Positions 10,379 to 18,691 of a stretch of 31,594 bases of DNA are shown piece by piece. Source of the stretch: Zelonia costaricensis. Its lineage: Eukaryota; Euglenozoa; Kinetoplastea; Trypanosomatida; Trypanosomatidae. Where the stretch lies: contig JASAOO010003242.1 of the NCBI GenBank assembly GCA_030849075.1, positions 1 to 31,594 on the forward strand, written 5' to 3'. The first letter of the stretch is position 1, and every line of letters begins with the position of its first letter. Both the position numbers and the translations under genes were made by a program. The notes below the pieces were generated by a model. That model did no database searches. It was not told the origin of the DNA and saw only the letters and a program-made list of their open reading frames with translations.

Positions 10379-10860
10379 GCAGACGCATTTGCCCACGCCC
10401 TTTCGTTCCGCCGTATTCGGCGCTGACTGCCGCGAGGTGCCAAGGGAAGAAGAGCCCGAGTGTGGAACGCCCGCGCAAACCTCCGCCAGGCGCGCAGGCG
10501 CCACGCTGTCACGGATTCTCATTGGCGACGGTTTGCGAGGGCGTAGGCGCATTCAAGCGTGCCGACGACGTGCCACTCCTGCTACGCCGCGCGCACCTCG
10601 TGCTTCCGCGAGTGTGGACGAGGAAGGCCCTCACGCCTCTAGCCTGGGCGACAGGCCAGAGACCCCGCGCCGCGCGGCGAGGAGGAGAGGAAAGAAAAAA
10701 AAAGAACGCACACACCGCACGGAGGGGGTCGCGCTCCTTCACCGGGAGAACCTCAGCTGAGGCGACTCAGGCGAACGGACGTGCTCGATGTTTCTTCATC
10801 ACTGTTTGGCTCGCTCGCACTTTCCTTTCGTCCTTCTGATTGAACCCATCGACACACGCG

Positions 10861-10880
10861 CACACACACACACACACACA
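10861..10880. repeat. (CA)10 microsatellite
   Basis: Ten perfect CA units extended on both sides by imperfect CA-rich sequence, upstream of the pyrimidine-rich region that precedes the membrane protein gene. Confidence 0.95.
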
Positions 10881-11361
10881 CTCACATCCACGTTCTCATT
10901 CGATGCTCAGAGATAGCCGCTGCGATTTGCACCGACTCTCCCGTCTCCTTCTCTGCGTAGTGATCCCCGTTTCATTCTTCAATTTCTCCGCTGTTTTCGC
11001 CTGTAGTTTCCCCCGGTTGCTTGCTCCTTTCCCCTCTGCCTTCTTTCCCGTCGTTGTCTTCCCTGGTTTCTCTTGCTCACGCTTCCTGCAGCGTCCTCCT
11101 TCCCCCTCCTTCGCATCATCGCACGTCGGCAGTCTCCACCCTTACTCGACGCTCGAGTTCGGCTTCTTTTCGTTTTTTTTTCTGCGTGTTTGCTTCGCTC
11201 TCGCGCTTCTGCGTCCGCGCCCTTTTCTTGCTCACCACGCCCTGAAGAGAGTGCCAGCTGCCGATACACACCGCGTGGCCGCGTCCCTCTCACGCTCTCT
11301 CCGTGCGCGTCGACAGCCGTCCGACTAGCCTGCCTGGACCGGTCTCATCAGCGTAAGTCTC

Positions 11362-11422
11362 ATCTCTCCCCCTCTCGCCCCCCTCCCTCCCTCCCTCCCT
11401 TCCCCCGGCGCCACCCTACGAG
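11362..11422 (+). promoter_or_regulatory. Candidate trans-splice acceptor for the five-span membrane protein
   Basis: An almost pure C/T tract, including CCCT repeats (11362-11407), is followed by the first AG at 11421-11422. The leader would be 38 bases with no ATG before 11461. This is the clearest acceptor in the window and supports the chosen start. Confidence 0.6.
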
Positions 11423-11460
11423 GACACTCGAGTGACGCAACGGCGGCCAAGCTCCAGGGA

Positions 11461-13014
11461 ATGTCCCGCCTCACTCTCCTTCTCGGCGCTCTGCTCGCCG
11501 CCGTCGTGTGCTTCGCCGCGACGACGGCGTCGGCGCAGCGGTCGCTGGAGTGCCAGATGGTCTGGACAGGCGCGTCATCGCACAACGACTTATTGACGTG
11601 CCTCAAGGACTCGGATCGCATCAAGTCGCAGTGGCGCTACTACCTCTACCCCGGCTTTGCCGCGCTCATCTTCATCTTCACGATCATTGGGCTGCCCATT
11701 GTCTTCTGCTGCAACTGCTGCAGCTGCTGCGAGTCCTGCTCGCGGCCGGACAAGTCGACAGACCCCGGCGTGGCGCGGTGTGGGCTGTGGATGTGGATCT
11801 TCATTTCCGTCATGACGGCATGCGGTGTGTGCGTGCTGCTCGTGTATGGTGTGGTGCTGCTCACTAGCTCGGTCCACACCGTGCTGGACGACGCCCAGTA
11901 CAAGACGCTGGCCTACTTCAACGGCACCCGCATCAACATCACGGATCTTCTGACGAACTACTCCGCGAACCCGCCGACGCCGCCGTCGGTTGACCTGAGC
12001 GCCTTCGACGACATTGACGGCAACATCTCCCACTACGTCAGCGAGGCCCGCGATAACTACTTCAAGTACTTCACCATCGCTGAGATCGTGGTCATCTGCG
12101 TTGGCGGCGTCGGTGTCCTGCTGATGCTGTGCATGCTCATTTTTGCGTGCTGCCGCTGCGGTGGCTGCTGCCCGATTGCGTGGAGCTGCCTGTACTTCTT
12201 CTTCGCCCTGATCTTTGCCCTGCTCGCGGTGCTCTTCACGGTGGTCATGTATGCGCTGTTTGCGGCGTGCGGTGAGGTGAATCTGCAGTACAAGCGCGAG
12301 CCGGGCGTGCTGCAGTGGTTCGGCGTCCCGTGGTGCGACTCCAAGTTCGACTTTGCGCAGCTCCGCTCGGAGGTCCAGTCACAGGTGACCTCGTCCTCGC
12401 AGGACGCCTGCGCGCAGCTGCTGGAGCACTGCGACAACGATCCCGCGTACAACCCTGCGGACCCCAACAAGATCTTCGTGTGCGGCAACGGGCTGACGAG
12501 CTCGTCGCAGTGCAAGACGCTCGACGACGTCGTGGACGCGGTCCTGACAACGTACGTCAAGCCAATTCTCACCAACACGTTGTGCGCCAACCAGACGGGT
12601 ATGACCTACCTGGAGAAGTGCACGGTGCCCATGTGTGCGCAGCGGTGCGTGGACTACAAGACACCGGACATTCCGGCCAAGACAGACGCCAATGCCATCA
12701 TGCAGGCCACCGCCTTCGTCGAGAACGTGAGCACCGCGCTCTCGTACGTGATGCCGCTGCTGGAGTGCAACTTCCTGATCGACAAGATGATCAACACGAT
12801 TGAGTCGCCGAACTACGACCCCAGCTTCACGAACACCAGCAGCAGCGCGCACAGTTGCTCGTCGATCCGCACGTCCTCGGTGATGCTCGGGACCGGGTTC
12901 TTCGTTGGCGCGCTGATGTTCATTCTCGGCATCTACGTCATGCACCGCGGCAAGTGGATGTGGTCTCGCGAGGCGCGCGAGGGCTCCTTCACGAGCAGCA
13001 ACGCCCCGAAGTAA
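11461..13014 (+). CDS. Five-span membrane glycoprotein with prominin/tweety-like topology
   Basis: A 517-residue conserved-looking protein. It starts with a signal peptide (cleavage likely after ASA at 23-25). Predicted spans are about 62-82, 110-134, 205-229, 240-268 and 475-494. Putting the mature N-terminus outside gives two short Cys-rich cytosolic loops (C83-C93 with seven cysteines; C230-C237 with five), a 70-residue outer loop (135-204) and a 200-residue outer loop (269-474) with 12 cysteines, then a 23-residue cytosolic tail. All seven clear N-glycosylation sequons (N154, N159, N166, N188, N377, N422, N458) fall in the outer loops, supporting this topology. Signal peptide, five spans, a Cys-rich first inner loop and two outer loops are the plan of prominins and the related tweety proteins, which sit in membrane protrusions. 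The outer loops are much shorter than in animal prominins, so family membership is an inference from layout. The inner cysteines could be palmitoylated. The ATG at 11461 is the first after the acceptor and opens the signal peptide. Confidence 0.93.
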   Translation: MSRLTLLLGALLAAVVCFAATTASAQRSLECQMVWTGASSHNDLLTCLKDSDRIKSQWRYYLYPGFAALIFIFTIIGLPIVFCCNCCSCCESCSRPDKSTDPGVARCGLWMWIFISVMTACGVCVLLVYGVVLLTSSVHTVLDDAQYKTLAYFNGTRINITDLLTNYSANPPTPPSVDLSAFDDIDGNISHYVSEARDNYFKYFTIAEIVVICVGGVGVLLMLCMLIFACCRCGGCCPIAWSCLYFFFALIFALLAVLFTVVMYALFAACGEVNLQYKREPGVLQWFGVPWCDSKFDFAQLRSEVQSQVTSSSQDACAQLLEHCDNDPAYNPADPNKIFVCGNGLTSSSQCKTLDDVVDAVLTTYVKPILTNTLCANQTGMTYLEKCTVPMCAQRCVDYKTPDIPAKTDANAIMQATAFVENVSTALSYVMPLLECNFLIDKMINTIESPNYDPSFTNTSSSAHSCSSIRTSSVMLGTGFFVGALMFILGIYVMHRGKWMWSREAREGSFTSSNAPK

Positions 13015-13368
13015 GCGAAGGAAAGCACGCAGGCACGTATGTTAGCGACTTTCCGTGGAGTTGGTGGAAGGCGATGTGTGGGTCTGTGTGTGTGTGTGTG
13101 CGTGTTGACGTGTGTGGACGTGTGCTTTGTGAGTGCCCCTGACTTTCTTGTCTGTTCACACGTCTTGCCTTTCCATTGCTAGTCCTGTCGCCTCACCACT
13201 CTTCCTCACCTTCTCCATCTTCTGCCCCCCCCCCCTCATGCGCGGTCGTTGCGCTAACGTGCGTGGTGTGTCATGCCAACGTCACTTGCATCTGCCTCAG
13301 TCTCGTTTTCTTTTTTTCTGGTTTTGTTTCCCTCTTTCTCTCGCGGTGGTGGCAATCATGTTTGTGCA

Positions 13369-13378
13369 GGGGGGGGGG
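13369..13378. repeat. Run of 10 G
   Basis: A ten-base G homopolymer in otherwise pyrimidine-rich spacer. It is prone to length errors in sequencing. No function is apparent. Confidence 0.9.
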
Positions 13379-13966
13379 CCATCCTGGAGGAGGAAGAGCG
13401 TACCTCACGTGGGTGTACACGCAAAGGCAGGATCAGTCTCCGAGAGGCCCTCGCAGAGAAACCGAAAAGAAACGTAACAGACCTCGTCGATTGGTCGTTT
13501 GCGTTATGTGCGCCAGTGGTCTTGCATTCGATGTGGTTCTCCACCTCACCCCTTTCACTCGCCCCCGCCCTCGTCCTCCGTCTGGTCTCCAAGTTCCGTC
13601 TTCTCCCGGTTTCCTCACTTCGCCATGATCCTCCACTGCCGACAGCGTTCAGTTCCCCGCCGCCTTTGCGCCTTCTTGCCTGTTCTCCCCTCTCTGTCTC
13701 TCTCTCTCTCTCGCCCTCCCTCCGTCGAGTTGCGGTCGCGTGTGTGTGTGTATACACCACATACGAGGCAGCACCCGCATAGGCATCTCCTCCCCTCCTC
13801 TCACTTCCCCCTCCTCCTCCCTCTGTCAGGCCGCATGTGTGCTCGCCCCGCCCCCCCCCCTCCCCCGCAGAGATACGGAACGCCTTGCAAGTTTCTTTTT
13901 CTCCTCCTTTTCTCTGTTGAACTCCTCTCTCGTGTCGTGCATCCCACCAACCCCCCGCCCCCCCTC

Positions 13967-14009
13967 TTCCTCCTCCTCCTCCTCCTCCTCCTCCTCCTCC
14001 TCCTCCTCT
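13967..14009. repeat. (CTC)n / (TCC)n trinucleotide repeat
   Basis: About 14 near-perfect CTC units in the spacer. It is polypyrimidine on the + strand and could serve as a splice or polyadenylation signal in RNA, but no AG with a gene follows closely. Reverse-strand open frames across it are glutamate runs and not genes. Confidence 0.9.
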
Positions 14010-14597
14010 CCGTCCACCCCAATTCACTGACGACGCGGCACCGCAGTCGTCTTTTTCTCAAACGTTTGGTGTCATGACGGACGCGGACGCAAGAAAAAAA
14101 AAAAGAAATGACGACGCCGTCCAGCTCTCCACTTTTTGTGTTTCTTGCGTGCATGTGCGTAGGGAATCGACTCCGCAGCAATGCCACTGTAGACACGTGT
14201 GTGTAGAGGTGCACGTGTGTGCGTGTGTAGTTGAAGCTTGGTTCTGCCAGGAAGGGACTGCCGTCCTTGCGCGACGCAACACTGCGTTGACGGCGTTTTC
14301 ACCTGGCGCAGGCTTGAGCGTGCCTGCGCAGTTTCTCGCCCAGCTGCATCCTGGGTCCGAACCGGCTCTCACGTTTCATGGGACGGACGGCGGGAATGGT
14401 GCACAGCGTTGAGTATCGGGGCGCCATTCAGCGACTGACTTACACTTTTTTCTGGTCATTTTCCTTTTCCCTTTTCACTCTCTCTCGTTGGCCTTCGGCT
14501 TTGTTGTGTGCGCGTCGTGTCCCTCTTTCCGTTGCGCTTGCGGCGGATTTCGTGGACACTCAACGTCGGCGTCACACCCCGGATGTGTTCGTGTGTT

Positions 14598-14600
<3 letters not shown>

Positions 14601-14628
<28 letters not shown>
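14601..14628. repeat. (GT)14 microsatellite
   Basis: Fourteen perfect GT units. An AC tract on the same strand 340 bases downstream is its reverse complement, so a transcript spanning both could fold back on itself. Confidence 0.96.
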
Positions 14629-14965
14629 CTACGGTAGTTACGTTGTGCGGCACCAGTGGACTGGCGTGTCTGTCTCTGCCTGTGTGCGTTTGTATTTTTC
14701 TGTCCCTGTCTGCGTGTGCGTTGTCCTACACCTTTCCAGCCTCCAGGTCGGCACTTGCCTGTGTGCGTGGTCGAAGTACACGATCATGGTCGACTGCGTG
14801 CAGTTTCGCCCAAGTTCATGCCTGCTCGAACGCGCCCGAAACATAAACCAACGTATACGCCAGCCTCGAAGATAATTAAAAAGAAAGAAGGTGACTTCGA
14901 CACAACTCCAGCTGTGGTGCAGTGGTGGTGGAGGGCGGGCGGCATGCACCTTGACCGTGTACGAA

Positions 14966-14991
14966 ACACACACACACACACACACACACAC
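14966..14991. repeat. (AC)13 microsatellite
   Basis: Thirteen perfect AC units, complementary to the GT tract at 14601-14628. Confidence 0.96.
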
Positions 14992-16164
14992 TGATGTATA
15001 CACATTCCCCAAATTGCAATCTCGTTTCAATCGGGGGTTTCTCCTCTGTGTCGCTATGGTGTGAGCTTGGGTGCGTGTGTGTGTGCGTGGTTTGCCTTTT
15101 TTTTTGTTCGTCTCTCTCAGACACGGAAATGAGGAGCGCACTCGCCTTGATGCAAGCTTTTTCCCGTTTCTGCTGTGCTGTTCACGCCCCCCTGACCTGC
15201 GGTCTCTGCAACGTCTCCGCGCGTTCTTGCTTTGCTGTCTCTTCCGCTCTCTCTCCATCCAACGCACGGCTTGCGGAAGGTGCTCAGGACATGTGGCAGG
15301 CATTTGCATGCGTATAAGCCTGTGTCTGTGTGTGTGTGTGTCCTTCACGATTTGCGTCTTTTGTGTGTGTGTATGTGCTTTGGTGTCTCCCTTTTTTCTG
15401 TTTGCTTCGCGACGTGTGTCTCCGCATCCTCACCTCCGCCTCCCTTTTCCTCTTGACGGACACACGCCGTCGACTTCTCTTTTGTCGTTCTCTTTTTTTT
15501 CTTTTCTGGTTTCCTCCCAGATGCTGCGGGGGGAGAAAGGAAGAGGAAGTGAGGGCAGCAGTGGCGTTTGAGTTGCTGCGGTGTCTCTCTCTCTCCGTTC
15601 TTGGCCCTTATGCCGCGCCGCTCGCAGACGTGCCCCCCTCAATCGTCCCTCCTTCCGTCTCCCATCTGCATTCTCATTTAACTTTGGTTTACTGATGTGG
15701 TTAACGCGCGCTCGTGCTCGTGTGTCCATCTGCGCGCGCGCTCTCGATGCAGGGCGCGCGGCGCCCCTCTGATTTACCCCCTTTTTTCTGTTTTGAGGTG
15801 CTTGCGGCTTTTCTCTTTTTTTTTTGTCCCGTCTCGCGTGCCCGGACTCCTTTCCTCTCTCCACCCCTCCCGTGCCGATGCGCTCCGTTTCCCGTTTCCT
15901 CTGCTGCCACGTAGACGGCGTGAGGAGTTACACGAACTTGCTCTGGCTTCGTTCTCTCCCGCTCCCCGGCGTCCTGCGTGCTGCACGCCACTCGTCCACT
16001 CCGACGCCCGTGCGCACACCAGCGAACAAGCACCGCCGCCTCGCTCCCCGCTTTCCGTTTTCTCCTCCGCTGCTGCCGGGCGTCGGTGGGGTTGCTTAGG
16101 CGCACGCGGCCACGTGAGGTGGGTGTAAGGTGTGGGGGGAGGCGGCGAGGTCGAGGCTAGTTAT

Positions 16165-16203
16165 CCCGTGTGCCTCTTCGCATGGGCAGAACAGAGGCAC
16201 GGG
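16165..16203 (+). other. Inverted repeat (11-bp stem with a 2-base bulge)
   Basis: CCCG (16165-16168) and TGCCTCT (16171-16177), separated by a TG bulge, pair perfectly with AGAGGCACGGG (16193-16203) around a 15-base loop. A second small hairpin follows at once. The stem is GC-rich and long enough to form in RNA. It is not followed by a T run and does not resemble a bacterial terminator. Confidence 0.6.
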
Positions 16204-16204
16204 C

Positions 16205-16220
16205 TCTTGATAGATCAAGA
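16205..16220 (+). other. Small hairpin (6-bp stem, TAGA loop)
   Basis: TCTTGA (16205-16210) pairs with TCAAGA (16215-16220) around a four-base loop, one base after the preceding hairpin, and is followed by an A/G-rich stretch. Confidence 0.45.
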
Positions 16221-17397
16221 AGAAGAAAAAGGCGTTGGGAGGGGGAGGGAGCGGCAAGAGAGGCAGTCGGCTACTGTGCGGCGATGATGGCACGTAGAGG
16301 AGCACGCGGGCGCCGCAATTCGGACCGCTCGCTCCTCCTTTTCCACTGGGAGCTGAGCTGGCACGACAACGCAGCGCATGCCGATGTCGCTCCGACAGCT
16401 TCCGTCTTGCCCTCTACCCGCCTGCGCCGCGCTCTCTCTCGCGTTGTGTGATGCCTCTTCACGGCCCTCTTTCCGCTTCGAGTCTGCGAGCTGGCGCGCT
16501 GGGGGTTTTGCCTTTGTCTTTTGCCGTGGCCCTTTTTCTGTTTTCCCTCTCGAAAGCGAAGACACAGTGTGACTCGTGCACACGCAGTCGCACTCAGGTG
16601 TGTCCTCGGGCAAACAAGCGGGGCGGACAGGGGTGCTCGTGAACATGACCTCAGAAGCCCCCACACGCACGCCTGCGCGTGACGTCTTGCAGCAAAGTTG
16701 GTGTCTGCTTCCCTCCCTTGCTCTTTCCCCCTCTCCTTCTCCTCCGCCTCCACGACCTGGGCCTCGATGTACCTTCGCGCACTGGCCGACTCACCACTCC
16801 TTCTCACCTCATTCTTCGGGTGCCGAGTCGCCAACGCGTACGTGACCCCTCCCTCGTCGCACACCTCTTCTGGGGGGCGGCCCCCCTCCCCCTCCTCCCT
16901 CCTTCCCTCTGTTCGCTCTCTGTTGTTCGATTGTGTTTGTGTGCGTGTGTGCCTCTGGCTTCGTTGTTCCATGGCTGGACGCGGCGCCCCGATGTCTTCA
17001 TCCGACTTCGATTCTCCGTTTTGCTTCATTGTTTGTCTTTTGTTTTCCTGATGTGGCGCTCTGTGCTCCCCCTTCCCCGTCGCCCTGCCCCCCCCCCTCG
17101 CTCCCGGTCTCGGCCCCTACTCTCGCTGTGTTTCATTCTCACTGCCGCTTCCCGAGGAGAAGAGGGGAGGAGGCGGAGGTGGCGCGTGGCCGAGTGAGGC
17201 CGGCGGCAGCCTTCGGGATGCTGCAGAAGCGAACACCTGATGGTGTGGCATCTTCTCCGCCCCGCGAGTGTCGCCACGTAGTTTCTGTGTGCGTGTGTGC
17301 CCTATGGCTCTGCAGGCCCGCCTGCTTCCCCCCTCTCTCCCCTGTCAGTGTTAGGCAGCCAGCTCTTTTCCTCTGCGCGTGTGGAGAGTAAGGCGGT

Positions 17398-17415
17398 GAT
17401 GCATCTGGCGCAAGG

Positions 17416-17457
<42 letters not shown>

Positions 17458-17716
17458 AGAGCCAGGCAGCGTCAGACTCAGATGCACAAGGCAGGGCCAC
17501 TTCTACAAGGGCAAATATTATGAGGCGCAACAGACTGGCACGCTACGCAAACCTCAACTAACAAAGGAAGGGATGCACACAAGAAAACACACACACACAC
17601 ACACACGCGCGGGTGCGCACGTGGAGGTGGACGAGTGTCCACGTCCAAGGCGCACCCCACGCCACCCAAAGCAGCGTGCGGTGAGGGCAACAAGCGAGAG
17701 GAGCTTCGACGCTGGC
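17398..17716 (+). repeat. Degenerate dispersed repeat, copy 1 (SIDER-like candidate)
   Basis: Four short blocks occur in the same order here and at 28551-28688: GATGCATCTGGCGCAAGGCC (17398-17417), TCCACGTC (17638-17645), GTGCGG (17676-17681) and GAGCTTCGACGCTGGC (17701-17716). The last three have nearly the same spacing in both places (38 and 25 bases here, 34 and 24 there). Two CA tracts and extra sequence separate the first block in this copy. Leishmania spacers and 3' untranslated regions are known to carry many short degenerate retroposons (SIDERs); assignment to that family is an inference. Confidence 0.4.
17417..17449. repeat. (CA)16 microsatellite
   Basis: Sixteen perfect CA units inside the degenerate repeat region. 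A second tract of ten AC units lies at 17587-17606. Confidence 0.95.
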
Positions 17717-18481
17717 GCGTCCCCTCACGGGCTTCTTTGTGACGGACAAATGCGCCAGAGTGGTGAAGCGGCGTTGGGCTCTGTGCCGCTCGTCGCGTCC
17801 CGGCGAACTCGCCGCGAGGAGCAACGGCGGGCGAGAGAGCGAGCCGTTCCATTGAAGTAGGTTCTGCCTCGCAAAGCTGCTACACCCGGCCTCATGAGGG
17901 TGCCAGGCACGCCAACATCTGCCGTGATCGACGTGCGGTACTTCCCCAAAATGAATGACACGCCTCATTCCGACGCTTCTTGCGCTCTCCCTCTCTCACG
18001 TCTTCTCTTTTATCTGGCGCTGCGCCCGCTGCTTGGGGGTGGGTGGGGTTCACCGCCGCCATCCTCGCGGCCTACGCACCTCCGCCGTCACCTACTCGGA
18101 CGGGTTTCAGCTGCCACTTGTTTGCCACAGTAGCTGCGTCGCCCCGCGTGGTGACAGCATCCACACCGTATCGCCGCACCGCCATCACCTTTGTCATTGG
18201 CATTTGCGCGCCTCCACTGGATCGGTCGCTTTGCGTTTCCCTACTTCTCCCTCTCTTTTGCGCGCGCGTGTGAGCACGTACGTCGGACCGCACCCCTCCC
18301 CCTCCTTTCATTACCCGCCAAGTGCCCACAGATACGCACCCGGCGTCATAGAAGGCTATACACAACGCACACGCCAAGACGAGCCACAAGAACCCCGCAC
18401 ACGTACACACCACAGGAGAAACTTCCTGCTCCTTTGTTTGCGTGTTTCGTCTCCTTGTGCTCCGCCTGGCTTGTCCTAAGA

Positions 18482-18564
18482 CTCCCCCTTTTTCCGCAAT
18501 CGCTTTCTCCCTTCCCTTCGCGTCACGGTGCCGCGTTGTCAAACACACACACACGCACACACAG
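18482..18564 (+). promoter_or_regulatory. Candidate trans-splice acceptor for the giant pseudokinase-TBCC gene
   Basis: A C/T-rich tract (18482-18520, containing six T in a row) is followed by no AG until CAG at 18562-18564, just after a CA run. The leader would be about 127 bases with no ATG before 18692, supporting that start codon. Confidence 0.5.
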
Positions 18565-18691
18565 ATAGTGGGCGAGGCTACAGCCTTGAGGGACGAAGGA
18601 AACGGGGGTTGACGCCTTACGTACGCACCAACTCTCGTGGTGTGCGACAGACCTCAGGAGCTTGCCTGCTTCTCCCCGCCTCCCATCCACG

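Larger units (their letters stand above)
10053..11460. other. Intergenic region between the CH_2 protein and the five-span membrane protein
   Basis: 1.4 kb without a supportable gene. The first 700 bases are mixed-composition, with a GC-rich 14-base palindrome at 10271-10284 and a long AC microsatellite. An A run followed by GAACGC lies near 10687-10700. From about 10780 the sequence becomes strongly C/T-rich, forming the acceptor region of the next gene. Confidence 0.7.
13015..18691. other. 5.7 kb spacer without a supportable gene
   Basis: This spacer is longer than the others in the window. It is mostly pyrimidine-rich with GT, CA and CTC runs. Two stretches differ: 14230-14420 and 17450-17960 have mixed composition, and the latter contains a degenerate repeat also found after the giant gene. 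Two adjacent hairpins lie at 16165-16220. Open frames reach about 240 codons on both strands but translate to Cys/Val-, Ser/Pro- or His/Thr-rich low complexity, as expected of microsatellite and C/T-rich DNA. It must hold the 3' untranslated region of the membrane protein gene and the 5' leader of the giant gene; the rest is unexplained. Confidence 0.7.

Noticed and set aside
14353..14363. GGGTCCGAACC, resembling a tRNA B box
   Set aside because: The flanking bases do not form a T-arm stem and no A box or acceptor stem is found at the right distance.
14074..14412. 112-codon ATG-initiated frame in the long spacer
   Set aside because: It starts in an A run, includes a GT-rich stretch and has mixed third-position composition. 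No recognisable domain. It could be revisited if RNA data show a transcript.
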